This document shows positions 53,698-62,922 of a stretch of 64,000 nucleotides of DNA, in pieces (the first letter of the stretch is position 1; each line of letters starts with the position of its first letter). The stretch spans positions 124,001-188,000 of the forward strand of contig JAGDWI010000003.1 of the NCBI GenBank assembly GCA_023269825.1. The letters run 5' to 3'. Origin of the DNA: Desulfurococcaceae archaeon. Lineage in GTDB: Archaea > Thermoproteota > Thermoprotei_A > Sulfolobales > Desulfurococcaceae. A program made the position numbers and the translations under genes. Under the pieces are notes generated by a model. That model was given only the letters and a program-made list of their open reading frames with translations, searched no databases and was not told the origin of the DNA.

Positions 53698-54393
53698 TTG
53701 AAGGAAAAATATGTCATTGCACGCTTCGAAGCTAAAGGACATAGATTCGAGATCCTAGTTGACCCTGATCGTGCGCTTGAACTTAAATCAGGTAAAAGTA
53801 TTAGCATAGACGATGTTTTAATAAGTGACACAGTATACAAAGACGCTAAAAAAGGTTTAAAGGCTTCACCTGAAGCCATGAGAGAAATATTTGGCACAGA
53901 TGATCCAAGGACGGTGGCACTCGAGATAATTAAGCATGGAGAAATACAATTAACAGCCGAGCAACGTAGAAAATTAATTGAGGAGAAAAAAGCTCAGATA
54001 ATTAATTTAATCGCGAAAAACGTCGTTGACCCTAAAACAAAGCTCCCTATACCACAGAAAAGAATAGAGCTAGCAATGGAGCAAGCACGCGTCACCATAG
54101 ATCCATTTAAATCAGCTGAGCAACAATTCGAAGAAATAGTTTCACAACTAGCAAGAATTATCCCAATAAAAGTTGCTAAAGCATATGTTGCAATAAGAAT
54201 ACCTCCTGAATACGCGAGTCGAGGCATTAAAACTCTTCAAAGTATGGGTACTGTTAAGAAAAGTAGATGGCTAAGCGATGGTAGTTTGGAACTTGAAATC
54301 GAGATACCGGCTGGGTTGCAGCAGGAACTAATTGATAAAGTTAATGCTTTGACGAAAGGATCAGGGGATATTAAGATCTTAAGCGTGGGGTAA
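53698..54393 (+). CDS. Ribosome maturation protein SBDS (Sdo1)
   Basis: SBDS helps release aIF6 from new 60S-like subunits. The N-terminal FYSH domain (VIARFEAKGHRFEILVDP), the three-helix centre and the C-terminal ferredoxin domain are present in order. TTG at 53698, 6 bases after GGTG, gives 231 residues; a GTG at 53689 is inside the ribosome site. Rrp4 follows after 3 bases. Confidence 0.95.
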   Translation: MKEKYVIARFEAKGHRFEILVDPDRALELKSGKSISIDDVLISDTVYKDAKKGLKASPEAMREIFGTDDPRTVALEIIKHGEIQLTAEQRRKLIEEKKAQIINLIAKNVVDPKTKLPIPQKRIELAMEQARVTIDPFKSAEQQFEEIVSQLARIIPIKVAKAYVAIRIPPEYASRGIKTLQSMGTVKKSRWLSDGSLELEIEIPAGLQQELIDKVNALTKGSGDIKILSVG

Positions 54394-54396
54394 AGC

Positions 54397-55128
54397 ATGA
54401 AGATCCTTGTTGCAGATAGACAAATCGTCAGACCTGGAGACTGCTTAGCAATACTGGATAAAGAAGAAGCTTTACCAGAGAAAGAGCTCCGATATTTCCC
54501 CGATAAGCACATCTATATTTACAATAACCGGGTTTTCAGCGACATTATTGGAATCGTGAGTTTAAGCGAGGGATCTCTATCTGTTATACCGCTGGAAGGA
54601 GTGTATTTTCCACGCAAAGACGATATTGTAATAGGCGTTATCAGCGATGTGGGTTTATCATATTGGGAAGTCGACATAAAAGCACCATACAAGGCGATTC
54701 TACCAGCAAACGATGTCATAGAGGGATTTAATCCATCAATTCATAATTTAAGGAGCTACCTCAATATAGGGGATTACGTCTTAGCTAAAGTAGCCGTGTT
54801 CGACCGCTTAAGGGACCCCGTTCTTACAACCAAGGGTAAGGGCTTGGGGAAAATTATTGATGGTTTCGTTATTGATATTAAGCCAAGTAAAGTTGCCCGA
54901 GTCATAGGTAAAAAAGGAAGCATGCACAACTTGTTAACAACTATGACTAAATGCGAGATCGTGATAGGATTAAATGGGTATGTTTGGGCTAAGTGCCCTG
55001 ATGAAGCCAAGCTCGAGGTCTTAATAAAGGCCATTAAGTTAATAGAAGCAAAAGCCCATATGAAAGGATTAACGGAGGAGGTAAGAATGTTTTTAGAATC
55101 AATGCTGGGTGTAAAACATGAGCAGTAA
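54397..55128 (+). CDS. rrp4: Exosome RNA-binding subunit Rrp4
   Basis: Rrp4 caps the exosome ring with S1 and KH domains. S1 is near 60-150 ([16 protein letters not shown]) and the KH loop [12 protein letters not shown] is near 170. 243 residues, ATG start. Its stop overlaps the Rrp41 start. Confidence 0.95.
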   Translation: MKILVADRQIVRPGDCLAILDKEEALPEKELRYFPDKHIYIYNNRVFSDIIGIVSLSEGSLSVIPLEGVYFPRKDDIVIGVISDVGLSYWEVDIKAPYKAILPANDVIEGFNPSIHNLRSYLNIGDYVLAKVAVFDRLRDPVLTTKGKGLGKIIDGFVIDIKPSKVARVIGKKGSMHNLLTTMTKCEIVIGLNGYVWAKCPDEAKLEVLIKAIKLIEAKAHMKGLTEEVRMFLESMLGVKHEQ

Positions 55129-55855
55129 ACCCATACTAATAAGAGAAGATGGGAAAAGAGTAGATGGGAGAAAACCAGATGAGATTAGACCGGTGAAGAT
55201 AACTGTAGGAGTCCTAAAGAATGCAAATGGAAGCACATTAGTAGAATATGGGGGAACAAGAGTTATAGCAGCGGTATATGGACCTCGCGAAGCTCTACCG
55301 AGACATATAAGCATGCCTGATAGAGCAGTATTAAGAGTTAGGTATCATATGGCGCCTTTCTCCACCGATGAGAGAAAATCACCTGCACCTACGAGGAGGG
55401 AAATAGAGTTATCAAAAGTTATAAGGGAAGCGTTAGAAGCAGTTGTATTCACGCAGTTATTTCCGAGAGCGGGAATAGATGTCTTCATAGAGGTTCTCCA
55501 AGCCGATGGTGGGACACGAACTGCTGGTTTAACTGCGGCTTCCATAGCATTAGCTGATGCTGGAATACCAATGAAGGATCTTGTGATAGGTGTAGCCATA
55601 GGTAAAATAAATGGAACAATTGTTGTCGATGTGAATGAGCTCGAAGACCAATATGGTGAAGCCGATTTACCTATTGGAATAGCGCCGAACCTCGGTGAAA
55701 TAGTTCTATTCCAGTTAAATGGAGTATTAACGAGAGAAGAACTAAAAACCAGTATGGAATTAGCATTTAAGGCAGTAGATCAAATATACAGGGTGGCTAA
55801 AGATGCTTTACACTATAAGTACATGAAGCTACTTGAAGAGGTGAAAGCACAATGA
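55118..55855 (+). CDS. rrp41: Exosome catalytic subunit Rrp41
   Basis: Rrp41 is the RNase PH-like phosphorolytic subunit of the hexameric ring. [32 protein letters not shown] and [15 protein letters not shown] (catalytic Asp region) are present. 245 residues; ATG start 11 bases inside Rrp4. The Rrp42 start overlaps its stop as ATGA. Confidence 0.97.
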   Translation: MSSKPILIREDGKRVDGRKPDEIRPVKITVGVLKNANGSTLVEYGGTRVIAAVYGPREALPRHISMPDRAVLRVRYHMAPFSTDERKSPAPTRREIELSKVIREALEAVVFTQLFPRAGIDVFIEVLQADGGTRTAGLTAASIALADAGIPMKDLVIGVAIGKINGTIVVDVNELEDQYGEADLPIGIAPNLGEIVLFQLNGVLTREELKTSMELAFKAVDQIYRVAKDALHYKYMKLLEEVKAQ

Positions 55856-56715
55856 GTGTTACACCGGAGCGTGAATTATATCCTAGAATGTACATAGAGT
55901 ACATAGTGAAGCTGCTTAAACGCGGTGAAAGAATAGACAATAGAGGTTTACTTGACTATAGACCTATAAGTGTAATACTAAACCCTATTGAAAAAGCGGA
56001 AGGAAGCGCATTAGTGAGACTCGGTAAAACACAGGTATTAGTCGGAGTAAAATTAGATCTCGGCGCACCCTTCAGGGATAGACCCAGTGAGGGTGTTTTA
56101 CAAGTTCACGCAGAGTTTGTTCCACTAGCTTCACCCTCCTTCGAACCAGGTCCACCAGATGAAAACGCAATAGAGTTGGCTAGAGTAGTAGATCGCTCCA
56201 TTAGAGAACCAAAAGTCATAAAACTCGACGAACTCGTGATTGAGCCGGAGAGAACAGTGTGGGTGGTTTATAACGACATATACCTAGTGGATCACGCCGG
56301 TAACGCCATTGATGCAAGTATGTTAGCGTCTATGCTAGCACTTGCAACAACAAAAATACCTAGTTTAACCAAGACAGAGCAAGGATACAGAATTGATAAG
56401 AAAATTAAGGAGCGAAATCTACCAATATCAACTCTTGTTGCAACCGTCACTATGGCTATCATAGGCGACGTTATAATCGTTGATCCAACCCTAGAGGAAG
56501 AAACTATTTCGGACTCAATATTAACCATAGCTGTTGATGAAAAGGAAAGAGTATGCGGTGCACAGAAGAAAGGTGAAAAAGGAATATCTAGGATTACACT
56601 GGAGAAAGCTGTAGATATAGCGATCGATAAGAGTAAATGGTTAATAAGTTACATGAAAAACGTATTAAATAACCCCCAAGAATACACTAAACCATTATCG
56701 GAGATGGGTGCATAA
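55852..56715 (+). CDS. rrp42: Exosome subunit Rrp42
   Basis: Rrp42 is the second, non-catalytic RNase PH-like subunit, needed for RNA binding by Rrp41. [13 protein letters not shown] and [17 protein letters not shown] mark it, as does [19 protein letters not shown]. 287 residues, ATG start shared with the Rrp41 stop. Confidence 0.97.
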   Translation: MSVTPERELYPRMYIEYIVKLLKRGERIDNRGLLDYRPISVILNPIEKAEGSALVRLGKTQVLVGVKLDLGAPFRDRPSEGVLQVHAEFVPLASPSFEPGPPDENAIELARVVDRSIREPKVIKLDELVIEPERTVWVVYNDIYLVDHAGNAIDASMLASMLALATTKIPSLTKTEQGYRIDKKIKERNLPISTLVATVTMAIIGDVIIVDPTLEEETISDSILTIAVDEKERVCGAQKKGEKGISRITLEKAVDIAIDKSKWLISYMKNVLNNPQEYTKPLSEMGA

Positions 56716-56717
56716 CT

Positions 56718-56978
56718 ATGGGTAGAACAAAAATAGTTGGAATAGCGGGAAGATATGGAGCTAGATATGGTTCAACCCTACGTAAGAAAGTAAGAGATGT
56801 GTTAACGCGTAGATATGCGCCACACGTTTGCCCATTCTGCGCCCATAGAGGAAAAGTAGTTAGATTAAGCACAGGCATATGGATGTGCAAGAAATGCGGA
56901 GCGAAATGGGCTGGAGGAGCATATACACCGAAAACCGAGGTATCAAAGACTTTTCCGAGCATTATAATTAGGGATTAA
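56718..56978 (+). CDS. rpl37ae: Ribosomal protein L37ae
   Basis: This zinc-ribbon large-subunit protein has ligands C38, C41, C57 and C60 (CPFC and CKKC) in 86 residues. The opening GRTKIVGIAGRYGARYG is typical. ATG start 2 bases after the Rrp42 stop. Confidence 0.96.
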   Translation: MGRTKIVGIAGRYGARYGSTLRKKVRDVLTRRYAPHVCPFCAHRGKVVRLSTGIWMCKKCGAKWAGGAYTPKTEVSKTFPSIIIRD

Positions 56979-56982
56979 ATTT

Positions 56983-57519
56983 TTGTTACTAGTAACAACT
57001 TCTCGGAGACCGTCTCCTCGAACCAGGAGTTTTATTAAAGACCTGGTTTCAATTATTCCTAGTGCAAGTAAAATAAATAGAGGACATAAGTCACTAGTGG
57101 AATTAGCAATTGAGGCTAATAGACTTGGATACCAATATATTCTCATAGTATCAGATTGCGGAGGAAACCCATCCTCAATAGCAATATACGAGGTCACAGA
57201 GGATACCTCGGGTCATTTAGCGTTGAAAAACCTCGCTGTAATAAAGGTACGTGGCGTAAAGCTATCCAGGGAAAACCCTGAGTCCTCTAAAACATATGGC
57301 GCTAGCTCATTATCCATAAATTACTCTAACTGTGTTTCAAGCGATTGTTTTTACATCGCCGATTTATTAACTAAAATATTCGAGAAGATTCTCAGCGAGA
57401 AACCGGATATTATTATACATTTGAGTGAAAGCAAGTACATTGAGTTAAAGTTCACAAATATACATGGAAAACCAGTTGGACCAGTTCTAAGAATAATCCG
57501 TGTTGAAAAAAGGCAATGA
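56983..57519 (+). CDS. Brix-domain ribosome-biogenesis protein (Imp4-like)
   Basis: Archaeal single-domain Brix proteins resemble Imp4 and others that assemble rRNA. VTTSRRPSPRTRSFIKDLVS opens it, and GPVLRIIRVEKRQ closes it. 178 residues, TTG start. It lies between L37ae and a Pcc1-type gene, a conserved archaeal order. Confidence 0.9.
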   Translation: MLLVTTSRRPSPRTRSFIKDLVSIIPSASKINRGHKSLVELAIEANRLGYQYILIVSDCGGNPSSIAIYEVTEDTSGHLALKNLAVIKVRGVKLSRENPESSKTYGASSLSINYSNCVSSDCFYIADLLTKIFEKILSEKPDIIIHLSESKYIELKFTNIHGKPVGPVLRIIRVEKRQ

Positions 57520-57522
57520 AAA

Positions 57523-57774
57523 ATGAGTGTCTGCGTAGAATACAGGTTGAAATTGAACTCTGAGAGAACTCTTAGATCTCTACTGGAATCGCTTTCACCA
57601 GAACTAAGAAATCTACCGAGCGATTGCAGTGGTCAAATGTACTTGGAGAAAGATAACTACTTAGTCATTAAACTAGAATGCGTTAACGCTGGGAAAATAA
57701 GAGCATTAAACAATAGTTTTATAGGTGTTATGTTAATGTTATTGGAATTAGCAGGTGAAATTAAGAATGTCTGA
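57523..57774 (+). CDS. Pcc1-type KEOPS subunit (paralogue 2)
   Basis: The 83-residue protein is a small alpha/beta protein of the Pcc1/CTAG type, ending in a helix (RALNNSFIGVMLMLLELAGEI). Its place before prefoldin beta is the classical Pcc1 position in archaea, so it may be the original Pcc1 and the one at 46003 the paralogue. Sequence similarity is low, so this rests on length, pattern and context. Confidence 0.75.
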   Translation: MSVCVEYRLKLNSERTLRSLLESLSPELRNLPSDCSGQMYLEKDNYLVIKLECVNAGKIRALNNSFIGVMLMLLELAGEIKNV

Positions 57775-58135
57775 GAAAACGCTTCCACCGGAAGTTCAAC
57801 AATTATTGATTCAGTATCAAACTCTAAGAGAACACCATTCAAGAATCGATGCCGAGTTAAGAATTATTGAAGCAGAGTTGAGTGAAATAGAAAACATCAT
57901 GGATACCTTGAAAAACCTTGGTGCTGATGCAGAGTTATATAAAGCTGTTGGCCACATACTCGTGAAGAAATCAAAAGCAGAAGTAACAAAAGAGCTTGAA
58001 GAGAGAAAAGAGCTACTAATCATTAAGAGAGACAAGTACAAGAAACAACTCGATTTCTTAACCAAGCAGATTAATGACATAGAAAATAAGCTTAGGGAAA
58101 CACTCGCTAAGTACGGTATAACTGCTCCTCGGTGA
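57767..58135 (+). CDS. pfdB: Prefoldin beta subunit
   Basis: Prefoldin is a jellyfish-shaped chaperone with two alpha and four beta subunits. The two long coiled-coil helices flank a short hairpin (NLGADAELYKAVGHILVKKS), as expected. ATG at 57767 gives 122 residues, overlapping the Pcc1-type gene by 8 bases; a GTG at 57755 is in frame. Its stop is part of the tandem duplication at the next start. Confidence 0.95.
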   Translation: MSEKTLPPEVQQLLIQYQTLREHHSRIDAELRIIEAELSEIENIMDTLKNLGADAELYKAVGHILVKKSKAEVTKELEERKELLIIKRDKYKKQLDFLTKQINDIENKLRETLAKYGITAPR

Positions 58136-58154
58136 GTAAACGCTGAGTAAACAC
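58131..58154 (+). repeat. 11-base tandem duplication at the DUF3194 start
   Basis: TGAGTAAACGC (58133-58143) is followed at once by TGAGTAAACAC (58144-58154), differing at one base. The first copy contains the prefoldin stop TGA. The duplication puts the original-looking GTG (58132) out of frame with the gene downstream. Confidence 0.85.
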
Positions 58155-58460
58155 GGTAGAGAAAAAGAATACTTAGAAATACTCAAGAATATGTCGGATG
58201 ATGAACTCGAAGAACTAGTCACTATTGTAGAAAAAGAGACTAGTGAGTACTTGAAACAATTGCTTCCACCGAAAACAGATTTCAACGTTTCCGTTAGTAT
58301 TGAGAAAACCGGTGAAGCTGTTAACGTATCAATCGATGTAACAATAAGAGGTAGACTACAAGAGTACCGTGAAGAAGCTAGAGACGCTGTAAATTACGCT
58401 AAGAGAAAACTAGTTAAAGTACTTGAATCAATGAGAAATAAGTTTATAAAATATGATTGA
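58143..58460 (+). CDS. DUF3194 family protein, apparent CTG start
   Basis: This small family sits beside prefoldin beta in archaea and has unknown function. The core is LEELVTIVEKETSEYL, then a beta hairpin (DFNVSVSIEKTGEAVNVSIDV) and a C-terminal basic helix. The ATG at 58191 gives 89 residues but has no ribosome site. The frame continues upstream to a CTG at 58143, with GGTG 8 bases before it, giving 105 residues (SKHGREKEYLEIL added). A GTG at 58132 would start the frame if the 11-base repeat were single. So the start is CTG or the downstream ATG. Confidence 0.7.
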   Translation: MSKHGREKEYLEILKNMSDDELEELVTIVEKETSEYLKQLLPPKTDFNVSVSIEKTGEAVNVSIDVTIRGRLQEYREEARDAVNYAKRKLVKVLESMRNKFIKYD

Positions 58461-58475
58461 AAACACAGGGATTTT

Positions 58476-58484
58476 TTATAAGGT
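58476..58484 (+). promoter_or_regulatory. TATA box of the EF-2 gene
   Basis: TTTATAAGG lies about 57 bases before the ATG in the 80-base gap after the DUF3194 gene. Confidence 0.6.
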
Positions 58485-58540
58485 ATAAATTGCTATTTTG
58501 AATATAACACATAATGATATGCTTAAACCGGTGTTGAATA

Positions 58541-60751
58541 ATGGTTAAATATAAGCAAACTGCAGATGTACTCAAAATAATGAAGAATGTGGAGTATATT
58601 AGAAATATTGGAATAACAGCTCACGTAGACCACGGTAAAACAACGCTATCTGATTCCCTACTAAGCGCTGCAGGACTCCTCTCGGAGAAATTGGCTGGGC
58701 AAGTACTAGCATTAGACTACCTTGATATCGAGCAGAAAAGGCAAATGACTGTTAAAGCAGCAAACGTGAGCTTATACCACGAATACCATGGAAAACCATA
58801 CGTTATTAACTTAATTGATACACCTGGACACGTAGACTTCCAGTCGAGAACCCTTAGAGCTCTTAGAGCAATAGATGGTGCTATAGTAGTTGTTGACTCC
58901 GTGGAAGGCGTAATGACTCAAACTGAAATGTACCTTAGAGTTGCACTAGAGGAACGCGTTAAACCAATATTATTCATAAATAAGATCGATAGGTTGATAA
59001 AAGAACTAAAGCTCTCGCCAACGGAAATTCAGCAAAGACTGGTTCAAATAGTTAAAGACATTAACACACTCATCGCTAACTACGCTGATAAAGAGTTTCA
59101 GAAAGCATGGTTACTGGATCCAGCGAAAGGCCAAGTAGCATTCGGCTCAGCTAGAGATCGATGGGGTCTCACGATTCCACTTGCCGCACAGAAAGGCATA
59201 AAGATCAGCGATATCATAGACATCTATAACAGAGGAAAAGATGCCGTAGCAGAGTTACAGAAAGCTGCACCACTACATGAAGCAATATTAGATATGGTCG
59301 TAAAGTTTACACCCAACCCGAAAGAAGCACAGAAGTATAGAATCCCGAAGATATGGCATGGTGACATGAATAGTGAAGTAGCGAAATACATGATGGAGTG
59401 CGATCCTAATGGACCATTGGTAATTATGGTTACAGATGTAAAGGTGGATCCTCACGCAGGCATAGTAGCTACAGGGAGAGTATTCTCAGGTACACTTAAA
59501 CCCGGTGAAGAAGTATACCTTGTAAACGCTAAAACGCTTCAAAGAGTACTCCAAGTAAGTCTCTACATGGGTCCATACAGAGAGCTCGCTGATGAAATAC
59601 CAGCAGGAAACATTGCCGCCGCTCTAGGTTTAGATAAAGCGAGATCGGGTGAAACAATAGTATCAAGTATACTGAAAGACTCTGTGGTTCCATTCGAGAA
59701 AATGAGAATGATTACTGAATCCGTTGTAACAGTTGCTCTTGAACCAAAGAATCCCCAGCAACTCACGAAACTCATCGATTCACTCTATAAACTCCACTTA
59801 GAAGACCCAAGTCTCATTGTTAAGATAAACGAAGAGACTGGCGAGTACTTGTTAAGCGGTGTAGGCACGTTACACATTGAAATAGCTCTCACATTACTTA
59901 AAGACATCTATGGATTAGATGTAGTTGCATCTCCACCTGTAATAGTCTACCGTGAAACTGTGAGAAACGAGAGCCAGATATTTGAAGGGAAATCACCCAA
60001 TAAGCACAATAAATTCTACATTAGCGTGAAGCCGCTCGATGAAACTACAATTAAGTTAATACAGGAAGGACTAGTAAGCGAGGACATGGATCCACGCGAG
60101 AGAGCTAAGATCCTTAGAGATCACGCTGGCTGGGATACTGATATGGCTAGAAGAATAATGACTATTGATGAAAATATAAACATATTCGTAGACTTAACTA
60201 CGGGTGTACAGTATCTTAGAGAAGTAAGAGATACCGTTATACAAGGATTCAGACTAGCTATGAGAGAAGGGCCATTAGCACAAGAACCAGTAAGAGGGCT
60301 CTTAGTTGTTTTACATGACGCGGTGATACACGAGGATCCAGCTCACAGAGGACCTGCGCAAATATATCCAGCAGTGAGAAACGCTATATTCGCTGGAATG
60401 TTGACGTCGAACCCCACGCTACTAGAACCCATATTAAAACTCGACATTAGAACCCCATTGGAATATGTTGGAAACCTATCAGTTGTGATTACTAAGAAGC
60501 GTGGCAAAATCCTAGATATACAGCAATCAGAAAACCTAGCTAGAGTCATGGCCGAAGTTCCAGTAGCAGAATCATTCGACGTAGCAGACATGTTAAGAAA
60601 CGCTACAGCCGGTAAAGCCATCTGGGGCCAAGACTTCAGTAGATGGGCTCCTGTTCCAGACTCTCTACTCATGGATCTAATAGCTAAGATCAGGCAGAGA
60701 AAAGGATTAAAACCAGAACCACCAAAGCCGGAGGACTTTCTAGGGCCTTAA
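58541..60751 (+). CDS. fusA: Elongation factor 2
   Basis: EF-2 moves tRNA and mRNA through the ribosome. G1 HVDHGKTT is at 28-35, G3 DTPGHVDF and G4 NKID are present, and 736 residues cover all five domains. The segment [18 protein letters not shown] near 605-620 contains the histidine modified to diphthamide. ATG with GGTG 7 bases upstream. The following 264-base gap (60752-61015) shows no gene I can support. Confidence 0.98.
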   Translation: MVKYKQTADVLKIMKNVEYIRNIGITAHVDHGKTTLSDSLLSAAGLLSEKLAGQVLALDYLDIEQKRQMTVKAANVSLYHEYHGKPYVINLIDTPGHVDFQSRTLRALRAIDGAIVVVDSVEGVMTQTEMYLRVALEERVKPILFINKIDRLIKELKLSPTEIQQRLVQIVKDINTLIANYADKEFQKAWLLDPAKGQVAFGSARDRWGLTIPLAAQKGIKISDIIDIYNRGKDAVAELQKAAPLHEAILDMVVKFTPNPKEAQKYRIPKIWHGDMNSEVAKYMMECDPNGPLVIMVTDVKVDPHAGIVATGRVFSGTLKPGEEVYLVNAKTLQRVLQVSLYMGPYRELADEIPAGNIAAALGLDKARSGETIVSSILKDSVVPFEKMRMITESVVTVALEPKNPQQLTKLIDSLYKLHLEDPSLIVKINEETGEYLLSGVGTLHIEIALTLLKDIYGLDVVASPPVIVYRETVRNESQIFEGKSPNKHNKFYISVKPLDETTIKLIQEGLVSEDMDPRERAKILRDHAGWDTDMARRIMTIDENINIFVDLTTGVQYLREVRDTVIQGFRLAMREGPLAQEPVRGLLVVLHDAVIHEDPAHRGPAQIYPAVRNAIFAGMLTSNPTLLEPILKLDIRTPLEYVGNLSVVITKKRGKILDIQQSENLARVMAEVPVAESFDVADMLRNATAGKAIWGQDFSRWAPVPDSLLMDLIAKIRQRKGLKPEPPKPEDFLGP

Positions 60752-61015
60752 ACCATAGTACAGAGTTTTTAAACTTCTCACTCATTATTTAACCTACACG
60801 TATTACCATTTTAGTTTACAATAAAACTATTCTTCACCAAGGTAACATTATTTTCACTGAGAACATCTCCATTGGCAAAGTTAGTTAAATCCATGGCAGA
60901 GAGCAATGAAACCCGTGAATAACTCGGTTAATCAAAGACTCGAACAGAGATCCCTCTAGTTCTCAGAATTATATGTGGGGGAATATGGTTTTTTACTAGG
61001 GAACTAAGTTAAAAG

Positions 61016-61115
61016 CGCCGGGGCGGGGATTTGAACCCCGGTCCACCGGGTGACTGCCAGGCTCGAACCCGCGAGGTTAACAGCCCGGCGCTCTTCCAGG
61101 CTGAGCTACCCCGGC
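61016..61115 (-). tRNA. tRNA-Asn (GUU) with 26-base intron
   Basis: On the minus strand the acceptor GCCGGGG pairs with CCCCGGC, with discriminator G. The anticodon GTT is at 61081-61079. The anticodon stem CCGGG/CCCGG closes after removal of 26 bases (61052-61077) at position 37/38. The intron contains GGGTTCGAGCC, which resembles a T arm, but the true T arm (CGGGG, TTCAAAT, CCCCG) lies downstream. This is the longest of the four introns. Confidence 0.95.
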
Positions 61116-61140
61116 GCCCTTTAATTCTAATTGTTTAAAG

Positions 61141-61151
61141 GGATTTAAAAA
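61141..61151 (-). promoter_or_regulatory. TATA element of tRNA-Asn
   Basis: TTTTTAAATCC on the minus strand lies 26-36 bases before the tRNA 5' end, as for the other tRNA genes. Confidence 0.6.
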
Positions 61152-61184
61152 CACTGCAATAACTCTATCTTGCATTATAGTTTA

Positions 61185-62459
61185 TCACTCTATGTTGATT
61201 GCGTCTCCATTTGATGGAATGTGTATATTTATATCTTCGCCTAGTTTACCTCTTAGTGAGCTCGAGAGATCGGATGCTTCTTCCAAGTTTCCATGAATGA
61301 TCACAATGTTCCTTAAGCTTCCCTTGTATCGGCTGACGAATTTAACTATTTCATCTCTACCCGCGTGGCTAGAAAGATCAAGCCATATTATTCTAGCTGA
61401 TATTTGATCTATGGATTGTTCTTCTAGTTTTCCTTGTTCCAATATTTTGTGCCCATTGCTGTTCACTGCTTGATAACTTACTAATACAACCGTGTTGCGT
61501 GGATCACTGTATATTTGTTTGAGATAATATAAACTGGGTCCACCTTTAAGCATTCCAGCAGATGCAATAATTACGCATGGTTTTTTCAGTATTTTTTTCC
61601 TCATGGATACATCTTTCACAAAATCTACGTTTTCAACAACTTTACTGAATAAATCCGAGTCCCTTAGGAATTTCTTATGTCTCAAGTATAAATCAGTGAT
61701 ATCTCTGCTCATGCCATCAATGTAAATATCCAAGTATGGGGCTTGAGTATAAAGCATTGTCATTACTTCCTGTGTTCTACCGACACTAAAAGCAGGTATT
61801 AACACAATGCCTCCTCTATCAATAGTGTCTTCAACCACCTCCAGTAATTTTTTCTCAACAAGGTGTCTAGGCGGGTGGTTTCTACCACCATAAGTTGATT
61901 CTATTATAATCGTGGATGGTTCCACGGGAGGCGTTTCAGCGCTACTTAGAGTCCAAGTCTGTATAGTGTTGAAGTCACCTGTATACAGTACTCTCTCCCC
62001 TTGAGGAGTCTCAACGTAAACCATTGAGCTACCAATGATGTGACCAGCGTTGAATAACTTGATGTTAAATCCATCTATTTCCACGCTTTCACCGTAATTG
62101 AGAAAAACCGAATTATTGTACATTTTATCGAATTCTCTTAACTCGTAATCTATGTAGTAGGAGTTTAGCCTCAAGAAGTCTACTGTGAGTAATTTAGCTA
62201 CATCTAGTGTCGGCCTAGTAGCAATTGATTTTGGGCTACCAGTAATGTATAAGTATGGTGCAGCTCCGACATGATCTAAGTGTGCATGCGATATAACCAG
62301 AGCTGATATGTCAATTGGCCGAACATGTATAGGTAACTGCGGAATATCTTTCTCGTCAAAGTTAACTCCATAATCCAGTAACACTGACCTATTGGACTCC
62401 TTGAGTAAAACGGCTGATCTACCTACTTCTCTGCCTCCGCCTAGAATTCTTAATTCCAT
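61185..62459 (-). CDS. Beta-CASP metallo-beta-lactamase RNase (aCPSF2-like)
   Basis: The family includes CPSF73-like endo/exonucleases used in mRNA 3' end formation and decay. HAHLDH at 58-63 is the metal motif; GHIIGSS, TGDFN and STYGGRNHP follow, and the beta-CASP part has LIPAFSVGRTQEVM and SHAG. No N-terminal KH domains are present, so it is aCPSF2-like rather than aCPSF1, at 424 residues. ATG at 62459 with GGTG 5 bases before; a longer frame to 62492 is less likely. Divergent from the NAC gene. Confidence 0.9.
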   Translation of the reverse strand: MELRILGGGREVGRSAVLLKESNRSVLLDYGVNFDEKDIPQLPIHVRPIDISALVISHAHLDHVGAAPYLYITGSPKSIATRPTLDVAKLLTVDFLRLNSYYIDYELREFDKMYNNSVFLNYGESVEIDGFNIKLFNAGHIIGSSMVYVETPQGERVLYTGDFNTIQTWTLSSAETPPVEPSTIIIESTYGGRNHPPRHLVEKKLLEVVEDTIDRGGIVLIPAFSVGRTQEVMTMLYTQAPYLDIYIDGMSRDITDLYLRHKKFLRDSDLFSKVVENVDFVKDVSMRKKILKKPCVIIASAGMLKGGPSLYYLKQIYSDPRNTVVLVSYQAVNSNGHKILEQGKLEEQSIDQISARIIWLDLSSHAGRDEIVKFVSRYKGSLRNIVIIHGNLEEASDLSSSLRGKLGEDINIHIPSNGDAINIE

Positions 62460-62551
62460 TAGATCACCATCTAATTCGCGATGAATAAGCATGGTTGTTT
62501 TTAAACATTATAAGAATTAACCTTTATAAGTAGAATAGGAGGTGTGCTTAA

Positions 62552-62917
62552 TTGGCGTTTTTGAACCCCCACGAGTTAAGGAAACTCCTCAGAAGATACG
62601 GAATAGAGGTAGAAGAACTACGTGGAGTTGAAAAAGTCGAATTATACATGGGTAATAAGAAAATCGTAGTTTCATCTCCTCAAGTCGTGGCTTTCAAAAT
62701 GCAGGGTCAAGTAATATATCAGGTAACGGGGCAAGAAGAAGTAGTTAAAGAGCAACAGGAAAAAGAAGAAGTACAAGTGCCGGTATCTGAAGACGATATA
62801 AAGTTCATCATTGATTACACAGGTGTTACAAGGGAGAAAGCTGTTGAAGCACTATTAAAAGCTAAAGGGGATTTAGCTAAAGCCATTATGATTATTCGTG
62901 GAGAGGAGAAACCGTGA
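62552..62917 (+). CDS. nac: Nascent polypeptide-associated complex protein (NAC)
   Basis: Archaeal NAC is a homodimer that binds nascent chains at the ribosome. It has a NAC barrel (VEKVELYMGNKKIVVSSPQV), a charged linker and a C-terminal UBA domain (SEDDIKFIIDYTGVTREKAVEA). 121 residues, TTG start with GAGGTG 7 bases before. The polymerase gene starts 5 bases after its stop. Confidence 0.96.
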   Translation: MAFLNPHELRKLLRRYGIEVEELRGVEKVELYMGNKKIVVSSPQVVAFKMQGQVIYQVTGQEEVVKEQQEKEEVQVPVSEDDIKFIIDYTGVTREKAVEALLKAKGDLAKAIMIIRGEEKP

Positions 62918-62922
62918 ATACC

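Noticed and set aside
60752-61015. Possible small RNA gene between EF-2 and tRNA-Asn
   Set aside because: No paired C/D boxes (TGATGA with CTGA in the right order) and no open frame; a GTTCGAGTC piece resembles a T loop but its stem does not pair.
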